From Acidimicrobiia bacterium (GTDB taxonomy: Bacteria > Actinomycetota > Acidimicrobiia > Spongiisociales > ZC4RG35): a DNA stretch of 5,800 bases. Below, piece by piece: positions 1-5,800 of the stretch. Made by a program: the position numbers and the translations under genes. Where the stretch lies: the NCBI GenBank assembly GCA_030623125.1, contig JAUXMQ010000090.1, positions 1 through 5,800 on the forward strand, read 5' to 3'. The notes under the pieces are model-generated. The model did no database searches and was not told the DNA's origin. It was given only the letters and a program-made list of their open reading frames with translations. Every line of letters begins with the position of its first letter. The stretch's first letter is position 1.

Positions 1-89
1 CCTTTGCCGCGTCCGACCCTGCGGACCGCTGCTCATGCGGTCGCTTTGCGGCGCTGCCGGCGGGCGACAGAACAGCGTGGTATCGGGCC
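1..89. other. Left edge, no supported gene
   Basis: No convincing reading frame is seen here on either strand; an open minus-strand frame running through 221-33 overlaps the DUF1330 gene and has no family-like sequence. The stretch holds a GC-rich inverted repeat: GACCGC at 24-29 pairs with GCGGTC at 37-42, extended by GC/GC at 21-22 and 43-44 across one bulged G, with a seven-base loop. It could be the end of a terminator of a gene outside the window, or simply GC-rich spacer. Confidence 0.4.
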
Positions 90-123
90 GTAGGAAAGCC
101 ACTGACCCGGGGCCTCGGGTGGC
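90..123 (-). terminator. Possible intrinsic terminator after the DUF1330 gene
   Basis: Directly after the TAG stop, the minus strand reads GCC-ACCCG, a six-base loop, CGGGT, then a four-base bulge and GGC, followed by TTTCCT. The stem is GC-rich and correctly placed, but the bulge and short T-run make it a weak candidate. An alternative fold pairs GCCAC with GTGGC at the base. No energy calculation was possible. Confidence 0.35.
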
Positions 124-423
124 CTATGGAGTACCTTCCAGAGCCACCAACTTCGAGTTCGGAGCAAAACCCTGGCGAACCGACGCCCATTCCTGATACC
201 CGGGACTGGAATACCAGGCAAGAAGTTGGTCCATGGATGGGAACTCGATGATCACCATTCGCTCTGGCTCCCAATCACCCTCGAGCACAATCGTCTCGCC
301 TCCGCGAGCCCTGTAGATCCCACCGAAGGCCTTTGCAGTCGCCATTGCGGCTTCGAGATATCCACTCGCTCGGTAAGCCTCGATGTCTTCGGGTAGTACG
401 TCTGCCATCAGGTAAGCCGCCAT
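124..423 (-). CDS. DUF1330 family protein
   Basis: This 99-residue protein has the length and pattern of the DUF1330 family, small cytoplasmic proteins with a dimeric alpha/beta-barrel (ferredoxin-like) fold. Visible family marks are the Gly-Gly-Ile-Tyr stretch at residues 34-37, the Arg-Gly-Gly-Glu at 40-43, the strand MVIIEFPS at 56-63, and the WYSSPGYQ signature at 70-77. The biochemical role of the family is not established, so no reaction is assigned. The ATG start is supported by a GAGGA Shine-Dalgarno sequence seven bases upstream, and the N-terminus (AAYLMADV) is the first strand expected of the fold. It is transcribed away from the mesD-like gene across a 182-base spacer; nothing in its sequence links it to methionine synthesis. 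Family assignment is firm, function unknown. Confidence 0.88.
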   Translation of the reverse strand: MAAYLMADVLPEDIEAYRASGYLEAAMATAKAFGGIYRARGGETIVLEGDWEPERMVIIEFPSMDQLLAWYSSPGYQEWASVRQGFAPNSKLVALEGTP

Positions 424-430
424 TGGCTGC

Positions 431-435
431 TCCTC
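431..435 (-). promoter_or_regulatory. Ribosome binding site of the DUF1330 gene
   Basis: Read on the minus strand this is GAGGA, seven bases before the ATG at 423-421. It supports that start over the internal ATG at residue 6. Confidence 0.6.
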
Positions 436-507
436 TCTTCCAGGTGTCTCGATGTCTTGTTTGAAGATAATGGTTTGGCACTTGGAATACCGCAGCTTGC
501 TGGATCA

Positions 508-534
508 GGTGTGCGGAGGCGGTTCCGGTACACC
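508..534. repeat. Hairpin-forming inverted repeat in the divergent spacer
   Basis: GGTGTGC at 508-514 pairs with GGTACACC at 527-534 (one G-T wobble and one bulged G at 527), and GGA at 515-517 pairs with TCC at 524-526, leaving a six-base loop. This gives about ten base pairs. It lies between the DUF1330 and mesD-like genes, about 70 bases before the mesD-like start. It could be an operator or a structured leader; it does not match a riboswitch that I recognise. Confidence 0.4.
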
Positions 535-561
535 ACTCACCAGAAGCCACCGTGGTCGGGT

Positions 562-567
562 TACTCT
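562..567 (+). promoter_or_regulatory. Candidate -10 element for the mesD-like gene
   Basis: TACTCT fits the actinobacterial TANNNT -10 pattern and would give a leader of roughly 30 bases before the ATG at 606. No clear -35 hexamer is seen at the usual distance. A second AT-rich hexamer, GATAAT at 466-471, also lies in the spacer and cannot be ruled out. Confidence 0.22.
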
Positions 568-605
568 CGGATCATCGTTCCAACCCCGTGGCCGGCTGCA
601 ACACA

Positions 606-1640
606 ATGACTTCTCTTCTTTCCACAACAATCGCCGGGAGTCTTCCCAAGCCACGATGGCTGAGCACGTCTGACCAGATCTGGGCCGACTGGCTGGCTGA
701 GGGCGAGTTGCTGGATGAGGCGAGACGTGACGCTGTCCGTCTCGCAGTAGCTGACCAGCAGGCAGCAGGACTGGATGTCATCACTGACGGCGAGCAGACG
801 AGACAACACTTCGTCACGACGTTCATCGAAGGCCTTGACGGCGTCGACTCCGACAATCGTGCAGATGTCACCATCAGACAGCGTTATGAAGCGTCTGTGC
901 CGAGAGTGGTTGGTCCGGTGTCCCGCAGCCGGGGTGTCTATGTGGAAGACGCCAAGTTCTTGAGATCGCTGACCGACCAGCCCATCAAATACCAGTTGCC
1001 CGGTCCTATGACCATGTCAGACACTCTCGCCGACGATTTCTATGGCGATCGTGAGCAGTTGGCCATGGTGTTTGCTGAGGTCCTCAACGAGGAGGCCAAG
1101 GAGCTCGAGATCGCCGGGGTGGACCTGATCCAGTTCGACGAGCCGGCTTTCAACGTCTTTCTCGATGATGTGGCCGGCTGGGGGATTGAAGCCTTGGAGC
1201 GGGCGGCTGAGGGACTGAGCGTCACTACGGCCGTTCACATCTGTTACGGATACGGCATCAAGGCGAACATCGAATGGAAGCGAAGTCTCGGCGACGAGTG
1301 GCGTCAGTACGAGGCAACCTTCCCGGTGCTGGCTGAGTCGTCCATCGACCAGATATCGATAGAAGTCGCCAACTCCAACGTCCCTCTCGAACTTCTGGAA
1401 ATGCTGGGCGATAAGGATGTGCTGGCCGGGGTGATCGACGTTGCTACCGACACAGTCGAAACACCTGAGCAGGTCGCAGAGACGATCCGCGCAGTCCTGG
1501 AACACGTTGTGGCTGAGAAGGTCTACCCGTGTACCAACTGTGGAATGGTCCCACTGTCGAGGCCGGTCGCTCAGGCCAAAATGACTGCCCTTGCAGACGG
1601 CGCAGCAATCGTCCGCGGGGAGATAGAAGAGGTCGTCTGA
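606..1640 (+). CDS. mesD: Core methionine synthase, MesD-like (MetE C-terminal family)
   Basis: This 344-residue cytoplasmic protein is a TIM-barrel enzyme related to the catalytic C-terminal half of cobalamin-independent methionine synthase MetE, which methylates homocysteine to methionine. It lacks the MetE N-terminal folate-binding half. The zinc/homocysteine site is visible: H211 and C213 (HICYGYG), E253 (ISIE) and C312 (TNCGM), matching the His-Cys-Glu-Cys set of MetE; the DEP motif is at 178-180. The N-terminal AGSLPKP (10-16), DGEQTRQHFVTTF (61-73) and LPGPMTM (131-137) stretches match the short MesD group as I remember it, where the methyl donor is not methyl-folate and the partner MesX (DUF1852) and oxygen are needed. 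No MesX gene lies in the window. The ATG at 606 is chosen because residues from there fit the family; an in-frame GTG at 552 would add 18 unconserved residues. No clear Shine-Dalgarno sequence precedes the ATG. The methyltransferase family is firm; the MesD subgroup is likely. Confidence 0.85.
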   Translation: MTSLLSTTIAGSLPKPRWLSTSDQIWADWLAEGELLDEARRDAVRLAVADQQAAGLDVITDGEQTRQHFVTTFIEGLDGVDSDNRADVTIRQRYEASVPRVVGPVSRSRGVYVEDAKFLRSLTDQPIKYQLPGPMTMSDTLADDFYGDREQLAMVFAEVLNEEAKELEIAGVDLIQFDEPAFNVFLDDVAGWGIEALERAAEGLSVTTAVHICYGYGIKANIEWKRSLGDEWRQYEATFPVLAESSIDQISIEVANSNVPLELLEMLGDKDVLAGVIDVATDTVETPEQVAETIRAVLEHVVAEKVYPCTNCGMVPLSRPVAQAKMTALADGAAIVRGEIEEVV

Positions 1641-1731
1641 GGGCCCCCCACGTCTCGCCTGGGTGTCTGGGCGGGGTGATGAAGGTGACCAGCACCGACT
1701 CTGCCCTGTTGGGATGCCCGCGGGGAGCGAA
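1641..1731. other. Convergent intergenic region
   Basis: This spacer separates the stop codons of two converging genes. It contains a C-run at 1644-1649 that can pair imperfectly with GGGCGGGG at 1669-1676, and a CCCGCGGG palindrome at 1717-1724. Neither is followed by a T-run, so a terminator is only suspected. Confidence 0.3.
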
Positions 1732-3759
1732 TCAGTACTTGGCCAACTCCTGGGCCTTCTCGACGATGTCTTCGGGGGTCAGATAGAGGTTGTGCTCGAG
1801 GGAGCCGGCGTAGGGCATGATCGGAACGTCAGGAAGGGCAAGACGTCTTACGGGAGCATCGAGCCACTCGAATGTCTTGTCGGCGATCTGGGCGGCGATC
1901 TCGGCTCCGTAGCCAAGAAACTCGTTGTCCTCATGAACGATCAGTGCACGTGACGTCTTCTGAATAGACGCCTCGATGGTTGCCCAGTCAAGAGGCTTGA
2001 GACTGCGAAGGTCGATGACCTCAGGACTGATCCCCAGTTCTTCCAGCATGGGGACGGCCTCCACTGCAAAGTGAGCCATTGCGCCGTACGCAACGATGGT
2101 TAAGTCTGAACCAGAGTGTCTAACGGCTGCCTTGCCCAGAGGGATCCTGTACTCCCCTTCCGGGAACGGGCCCTTCGCCAACCGGTACAGCTTCTTCGGC
2201 TCCAGGAATATCACCGGGTCGGGGTCTTCGACAGCAGTGTGAAGCAGCCCCTTTACGTCGGCGGGGGTCGACGGTACGACGACCTTCAGTCCCGGAACAT
2301 GCGTGAAGAAAGACTCGACCGATTGAGAGTGATAGAGGGCTCCGTGAATTCCGGCCCCATACGGGGTCCGGATCACGATCGGGACGGTCCACCGTCCATC
2401 GGAGCGGAAGCTGACTCTGGCCGCTTCCGACACGATCTGGTTGAAAGCCGGGTGAATGTAGTCGGCGAACTGGATCTCGGGAAGCACCTTGAACCCAACC
2501 GCCGACATGCCTATGGCGCAGCCGATGATGGATGATTCCGCGATTGGAGTGTTGAAACACCGTTCCGACCCGAAACGCTCGGTGAGTCTCTGGGTGGCCT
2601 TGAACACACCACCCTTTTCACGAGCGACATCCTCGCCAAACACGATGGTGTCCGGATGAGCTTCGAAGATTTCGTGGAGGGTTCGGTTCACTGCCGTTAT
2701 CAGGTTGATGCGCTCCCCGTCGGGAGTGAGCTCCGGCTCGGTCGCGGCGGGACCCGGCTCGATGACCTTGGCGTACACCCGGGAGGTGGGCTCGTCGGGG
2801 TCGGGGGCGCTCTCGGCTTCTCTGACCGCGCCGGCAAGCTCGTCCACGACGCTCGAGTCGAGTTCGGCCTCCTCGGCCTCGGTGAGCATCCGATTCTCGA
2901 TCAGGTACTGCTGGAGACGGGCGACAGGGTCCTTCTTGCGCCACGTCTCCACTTCCTCACGGGAGCGGTAGAGATTGTCGTTGTCGTCGGAGGTGTGGGC
3001 GTAGTACCGGTAGGTCTCGGCCTCGATCAGGGTTGGTCCTTCCCCAGCCCGTGCCCTCGCCACCGCTCGCTGCATGGTGGCCACGACCTCGAGCGGACCG
3101 TTGCCGTCGATGGCGAAACCGGGGAATCCGTAACCGGCGGCACGGTCGGCGATCCGGCCGGCGACCTCTTCCTCTGAAGGGACCGAGATGGCGTAGTGGT
3201 TGTTCTCGATGATGAATATCAACGGGAGCTTGTGAATTCCGGCCCAGTTCATGGCTTCGTGCCAGTCACCTTCAGATGTCGCCCCTTCGCCGCCGTAAAC
3301 GACGACCACGGCGTCCGAGCCTCGATTCTTGACGCCGTGGGCGATTCCGGCCGCGTGAGGAAACTGCGTTCCGATCACCGATGACTGAGTGAAGACTCTC
3401 TTATCCGGATCAGACCAGTGACTGGGGAGTTGACGGCCACCGGACATCGGATCCTCTCTCTTGGCGAAGACTCCGAGGAAGATGTCCCTCGGAGAAAAAC
3501 CCCATGCGAGACCGACACCCATGTCGCGGTAGTAGGGGAGAACCCAATCCTTTTCTCTGTCCAGCGCAAACACCGAGGCCACCTGAATGGCCTCGTGTCC
3601 CGAGGACCCCAACACGAAGGCCGCACGCCCCTGTCGCTGCAGAGCCCACATTCGGTCGTCGACGCGCCGGGCCATGAGCATCAGCCGGTACATCTCGACC
3701 AACCGATCGTCGGAGAGCCCGAGGTCCCGGTGGTCCAGCTGGATTCTCACAGTCTGCAC
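1732..3759 (-). CDS. Fused alpha-beta E1 subunit of branched-chain 2-oxoacid dehydrogenase
   Basis: This 675-residue protein joins both E1 subunits in one chain. E1 decarboxylates a branched-chain 2-oxo acid using thiamine diphosphate and passes the acyl group to the lipoyl arm of E2. Alpha part, about residues 15-310: the thiamine-diphosphate motif runs from GGEG (156-159) to ENN (185-187); the loop RYYAHTSDD (251-259) resembles the phosphorylation loop of BCKDH E1 alpha. A charged Ala/Glu/Pro-rich linker covers about 310-348. Beta part, about 349-675: FGEDV (374-378) with the conserved Glu 376, PIAESSIIG (405-413), HSQS (477-480, His 477), and the transketolase C-terminal domain from about 550. 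GEG in place of GDG is also found in BCKDH alpha subunits, so the site looks intact. The start is GTG, two bases after the stop of the upstream dehydrogenase gene, with no good Shine-Dalgarno sequence, so translation is probably coupled. E2 and E3 genes do not follow. A pyruvate or acetoin substrate is possible, but the neighbour favours branched-chain acids. Similar fused proteins are sometimes misnamed as tungsten formylmethanofuran dehydrogenase. Confidence 0.9.
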   Translation of the reverse strand: MQTVRIQLDHRDLGLSDDRLVEMYRLMLMARRVDDRMWALQRQGRAAFVLGSSGHEAIQVASVFALDREKDWVLPYYRDMGVGLAWGFSPRDIFLGVFAKREDPMSGGRQLPSHWSDPDKRVFTQSSVIGTQFPHAAGIAHGVKNRGSDAVVVVYGGEGATSEGDWHEAMNWAGIHKLPLIFIIENNHYAISVPSEEEVAGRIADRAAGYGFPGFAIDGNGPLEVVATMQRAVARARAGEGPTLIEAETYRYYAHTSDDNDNLYRSREEVETWRKKDPVARLQQYLIENRMLTEAEEAELDSSVVDELAGAVREAESAPDPDEPTSRVYAKVIEPGPAATEPELTPDGERINLITAVNRTLHEIFEAHPDTIVFGEDVAREKGGVFKATQRLTERFGSERCFNTPIAESSIIGCAIGMSAVGFKVLPEIQFADYIHPAFNQIVSEAARVSFRSDGRWTVPIVIRTPYGAGIHGALYHSQSVESFFTHVPGLKVVVPSTPADVKGLLHTAVEDPDPVIFLEPKKLYRLAKGPFPEGEYRIPLGKAAVRHSGSDLTIVAYGAMAHFAVEAVPMLEELGISPEVIDLRSLKPLDWATIEASIQKTSRALIVHEDNEFLGYGAEIAAQIADKTFEWLDAPVRRLALPDVPIMPYAGSLEHNLYLTPEDIVEKAQELAKY

Positions 3760-3761
3760 GG

Positions 3762-4844
3762 TCAGTTGCGGTCGTCCCCGCTCCGCCGGAACCGCCGAAG
3801 ATCCCCTATGTTGTGGATTCGGTCCTCGGCGACCTTCATCGCCGCGTCGTTTGGGTTGATGGCGTGCTTCTCGGCGGTTTCGAGGATCGTCATGGTCGCG
3901 TCGAAGATCGAGTCGACGCGGTGAAGAGCTCGGCTTTTGGAGAAACCCAGTAGCTCGTCGTACACATTGATGAGCCCTCCGGCATTCACGACGAAATCGG
4001 GGGCGTAGAGGATGCCCCGATCCGCCAGCCGCTCAGCGTCCTTGTCGGCGGCGAGCTGATTGTTGGCACTGCCCACAATTGCGGCGCAGTTGAGCTCGGG
4101 GATGGTCGTCTCGTTGAGACCGGCACCCATGGCACATGGAGAGAAGAAGTCGCAATCGACCTTGTGGATCTCGCCAGGGTCTGCGGCCTTTACGTCATAG
4201 TGCTCCACAGCGGCCCGAATCGCAGGCTCGTAGGCGTCGGTGACGACCACCTCCGCCCGGGCTTCCACCAACAGTTGGACATATGCAGAGCCAACCTTGC
4301 CTACTCCTTGGACGGCAAACTTGCGTTCGGCGATGTCCGAGTCACCCCACAGCTTCTGGGCGACCGCCCGGGTGGCGGCATACAAGCCCCTGGCGGTCAC
4401 CGGCGACGGGTCACCCGACCCACCGAGTGCCACCGAGTTCCCCAGGGCCCAACGGGTCTCACGACGAACCATGTCCATGTCCGCCGGGGTGGTACCGATG
4501 TCTTCGGCGGTGATGTAGCGACCTCTCAGTGAGTCGACGATGCGCCCGTAGGCCCGAAAAAGGCGCTCGCTCTTGTCGGTACGCGGGTCGCCGATGATGA
4601 CGGCCTTTCCTCCGCCAAGATCGAGTCCTGCGGCAGCAGCCTTGTAGCTCATCCCCTTGGAGAGCCGGAGGACATCCTCGAGGGCATCGTCCTCGGATTC
4701 GTACGGAAAATAACGAGTCCCGCCTAAAGCGGGACCGAGAGCCGTGCTGTGTATGGCAATAATCGTCTTGAGACCAGATACCTTGTCGTATCCGTAGAGG
4801 ATCTGCTCATGACCCTCCTTGGCTACTTCATCGAAAACGAACAA
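3762..4844 (-). CDS. bcd: Leucine/valine dehydrogenase (branched-chain amino acid dehydrogenase)
   Basis: This 360-residue cytoplasmic enzyme belongs to the Glu/Leu/Phe/Val dehydrogenase family and should oxidatively deaminate Leu, Val or Ile to the 2-oxo acid plus ammonia with NAD+. The dimerisation and substrate domain (about 1-145) shows HSTALGPALGGTR (32-44), K68 (GMSYK) and the catalytic K80 (LGGGK), and D115 in TAEDIGT. The NAD-binding Rossmann domain shows GVGKVG (180-185) with D203 at the end of the second strand, which suits NAD rather than NADP. PCAMGAG (236-242), GSANNQLA (258-265) and YAPDFVVNAGG (280-290) are family signatures. Length matches leucine dehydrogenase and Streptomyces valine dehydrogenase (about 360-365); the substrate choice between these cannot be told from sequence by eye. 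The start is TTG, fixed by an AGGAGGT sequence seven bases before it. It is the first gene of an operon with the fused E1 gene, which would use its product directly. Confidence 0.93.
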   Translation of the reverse strand: MFVFDEVAKEGHEQILYGYDKVSGLKTIIAIHSTALGPALGGTRYFPYESEDDALEDVLRLSKGMSYKAAAAGLDLGGGKAVIIGDPRTDKSERLFRAYGRIVDSLRGRYITAEDIGTTPADMDMVRRETRWALGNSVALGGSGDPSPVTARGLYAATRAVAQKLWGDSDIAERKFAVQGVGKVGSAYVQLLVEARAEVVVTDAYEPAIRAAVEHYDVKAADPGEIHKVDCDFFSPCAMGAGLNETTIPELNCAAIVGSANNQLAADKDAERLADRGILYAPDFVVNAGGLINVYDELLGFSKSRALHRVDSIFDATMTILETAEKHAINPNDAAMKVAEDRIHNIGDLRRFRRSGDDRN

Positions 4845-4851
4845 GGCTCGG

Positions 4852-4858
4852 ACCTCCT
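4852..4858 (-). promoter_or_regulatory. Strong ribosome binding site that fixes a TTG start
   Basis: The minus strand reads AGGAGGT, a full anti-16S match, with seven bases to the TTG at 4844-4842. No ATG or GTG in the same frame lies at a suitable distance, and the family N-terminus fits the TTG. Confidence 0.85.
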
Positions 4859-4885
4859 CTGAAACTCGGGATGCAACCTTCTCCG

Positions 4886-4891
4886 ATACTA
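4886..4891 (-). promoter_or_regulatory. Candidate -10 element of the branched-chain operon
   Basis: The minus strand reads TAGTAT, fitting TANNNT, about 40 bases before the TTG start. The predicted leader is about 35 bases and includes the AGGAGGT site. GGAACG lies 18 bases further upstream (4910-4915) in the -35 position; this is not a housekeeping -35 and only loosely recalls an ECF-type GGAAC. A short inverted repeat, GAAC-5-GTTC at 4902-4914, overlaps this area and could be an operator. Confidence 0.35.
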
Positions 4892-4940
4892 CCGCCGCCC
4901 CGAACCTTGCGTTCCCGGGTCGTCCAGCCCGACGGTGTGC

Positions 4941-4945
4941 AAGGA
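4941..4945 (+). promoter_or_regulatory. Ribosome binding site of the gene starting at 4953
   Basis: AAGGA lies seven bases before the ATG at 4953. It decides for this start over the in-frame GTG at 4935, which would place the site inside the coding sequence. Confidence 0.65.
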
Positions 4946-4952
4946 TGGGCGG

Positions 4953-5690
4953 ATGACCAAAGCGGCGTACCTCAAGGTCTATTCACCTGAGACAGCCGGC
5001 TCGCGAGATCCGGTACCCGGTTTCGTTCGTTCTTACGGGATGCTCTCCGAGGCTGAGGGGGACGATCACTGGACTGTCGAATGGGAGGGTCAACGTTTGG
5101 TTTGCCCTCGAAATCTCCGGCTTCGAGTACTCGAATCGACCGTCGCCTTCGCCAGCGCCTTCCGAGGCCTGGGGGTGGGGCTGATCCCAGAGGATGCGGC
5201 CCGGGCGGCCGACCGCGAATTGCGTGTCTATCACACCGAGAACCCGTCGCACCGTTCTCATGTGCTTACTTCGCCATGGCATGTGCCCGTGAGATGGTTC
5301 ACCGCATTCGACCCGTCGGAGAAGCTGTTGTATGAGGTACCGGAAGGGCCACGTCTTCGCTACCGCACCAGCATCGACGATGCTCGCCGAAGGGTGGCTC
5401 GCGCCTATGGCGTCCTAGAGAAGATCGGAGTGTTCCGGGGCCCGGCCGAGGAACTGGGACAGCTCGTGGGCTGGCTGGAACCATTTCCGGAGGGCTCGAT
5501 GGTGGAGCTCGACTACGCGGACGTCTCCGACCTCTTTGACCCTCAGGAGTTGGTGTTTGACGAGTCGTGTGAACTGATCCAAGAGTCGATTGAGGCCCTC
5601 GACGCCGGTGACATGCTGCGTGCCGGCGAGAACTACGGGAAAGTGGTCACCCGCTGGGCGCCCGCCTTCAGTGTCACCTTTTCCAACTAA
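4953..5690 (+). CDS. Conserved hypothetical protein, actinobacterial type (DUF8083-like)
   Basis: This 245-residue protein has no signal peptide, membrane segment or cofactor motif that I can recognise. It resembles a family of unnamed actinobacterial proteins that I associate, without certainty, with DUF8083. Marks shared with that family as I remember it are AAYLKVYSPE near the N-terminus (4-13), VCPRNLRLRVL (50-60), TSPWHVPVRWFTAFDP (106-121), ARRRVARAYGVL (144-155) and VELDYADVSDLFD (184-196), followed by an acidic helical region around 201-230 and a Trp-containing end (TRWAPAF, 233-239). The dense Trp/His/Arg cluster at 109-115 and the acidic VELDY stretch are the best candidates for functional residues. 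It is divergent from the branched-chain operon across 108 bases and might share its regulation, but it has no visible DNA-binding motif. Gene reality is well supported by length, Shine-Dalgarno sequence and codon bias; function is unknown. Confidence 0.8.
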   Translation: MTKAAYLKVYSPETAGSRDPVPGFVRSYGMLSEAEGDDHWTVEWEGQRLVCPRNLRLRVLESTVAFASAFRGLGVGLIPEDAARAADRELRVYHTENPSHRSHVLTSPWHVPVRWFTAFDPSEKLLYEVPEGPRLRYRTSIDDARRRVARAYGVLEKIGVFRGPAEELGQLVGWLEPFPEGSMVELDYADVSDLFDPQELVFDESCELIQESIEALDAGDMLRAGENYGKVVTRWAPAFSVTFSN

Positions 5691-5723
5691 GCACGCATTC
5701 CTCAGCGTTGGTGGTCGAGACAC

Positions 5724-5729
5724 TAGTTT
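5724..5729 (+). promoter_or_regulatory. Candidate -10 element of a leaderless promoter
   Basis: TAGTTT fits TANNNT and is followed by exactly six bases before the ATG at 5736, the spacing typical of leaderless actinobacterial transcripts that begin at the A of the start codon. No Shine-Dalgarno sequence is present, and no convincing -35 is seen. Confidence 0.45.
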
Positions 5730-5735
5730 CGTTTC

Positions 5736-5800
5736 ATGCCTTGGATTGATGCGCCCCACGAGGACGACTGGGACGACAGTTTCGATGATCTGAGACCCCA
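5736..5800 (+). CDS. 5' end of a gene, possibly a peroxidase-like AhpD/CMD family protein (partial)
   Basis: An open frame starts with ATG at 5736 and runs off the window after 21 full codons. The TAG at 5724-5726 is in frame upstream, so no earlier start is possible. The N-terminus MPWIDAP, then a stretch rich in Asp (DDWDDSFDDL) and RP, recalls the beginning of peroxidase-related, carboxymuconolactone decarboxylase-fold proteins, which often open with MPWI and an acidic helix. The catalytic CxxC region that would confirm this lies beyond the window. It follows the hypothetical gene on the same strand by 45 bases. The identity is a guess; that a gene starts here is fairly likely. Confidence 0.5.
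   Translation, partial: MPWIDAPHEDDWDDSFDDLRP

Noticed and set aside
1..123. GC-rich inverted repeats considered as a tRNA or other RNA gene
   Set aside because: No cloverleaf, no T-loop consensus and no CCA end can be drawn.
33..221. 62-codon minus-strand frame at the left edge
   Set aside because: It overlaps the DUF1330 gene on the same strand in another frame and its Arg-rich sequence has no recognisable pattern.
552..605. GTG start extending the mesD-like protein by 18 residues
   Set aside because: The extra residues do not resemble the family N-terminus, which begins just before AGSLPKP, and the GTG has no Shine-Dalgarno sequence.
1017..1505. 162-codon open frame on the minus strand
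   Set aside because: It lies wholly inside the mesD-like gene, antisense, and has no family-like sequence; such open frames are common opposite GC-rich genes.
2656..3177. 173-codon open frame on the plus strand
   Set aside because: It is antisense to the fused E1 gene; low-complexity Gly/Val/Asp-rich translation, a shadow frame.
3418..3924. 168-codon open frame on the plus strand spanning the bcd-E1 junction
   Set aside because: It overlaps two well-supported genes on the other strand and resembles no protein family.
4935..4952. GTG start extending the hypothetical protein by six residues
   Set aside because: The AAGGA Shine-Dalgarno sequence lies within this stretch and points to the ATG at 4953.
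5415..5759. 114-codon minus-strand frame overlapping the right-hand genes
   Set aside because: It is antisense to the end of the 4953-5690 gene and has no family features or ribosome binding site.

Overview
This is a GC-rich (roughly 60 % by eye) bacterial chromosomal window with densely packed, ordinary metabolic genes. The use of GTG and TTG starts, a purine-rich Shine-Dalgarno sequence, a probable leaderless start and an actinobacterial-type hypothetical protein together suggest a high-GC actinobacterium, possibly of the Acidimicrobiia type. The lineage is an inference; there is no rRNA or other marker gene here. I see no mobile element, CRISPR array, tRNA, rRNA or phage gene.

Layout, left to right. 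Bases 1-123 hold no supported gene, only GC-rich inverted repeats; the one next to base 123 may terminate the first gene. A small DUF1330-family protein is on the minus strand (124-423). A 182-base divergent spacer with a hairpin separates it from a plus-strand gene (606-1640) for a MetE-like, zinc-site-containing core methionine synthase, best matched to the MesD family. That gene converges on a two-gene minus-strand operon: a TTG-started leucine/valine dehydrogenase (4844 to 3762) followed two bases later by a 675-residue fused E1 alpha-beta subunit of a branched-chain 2-oxoacid dehydrogenase (3759 to 1732). Divergent from the operon is a conserved hypothetical protein (4953-5690), and at the right edge is the start of another gene (5736 onward), apparently leaderless and perhaps of the AhpD/carboxymuconolactone decarboxylase type.

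How the genes work together. The operon encodes two consecutive steps of branched-chain amino acid breakdown: NAD-dependent oxidative deamination of Leu/Val/Ile to the 2-oxo acid, then thiamine-diphosphate-dependent decarboxylation feeding an acyl-CoA. The E2 (lipoyl acyltransferase) and E3 (lipoamide dehydrogenase) partners are not in the window and must come from elsewhere. The methionine synthase is an independent unit; its usual MesX (DUF1852) partner is not adjacent. I do not see a clearly new system. The items most worth a second look are the MesD-like gene without MesX, the fused E1 without E2/E3, and the uncharacterised protein at 4953-5690.
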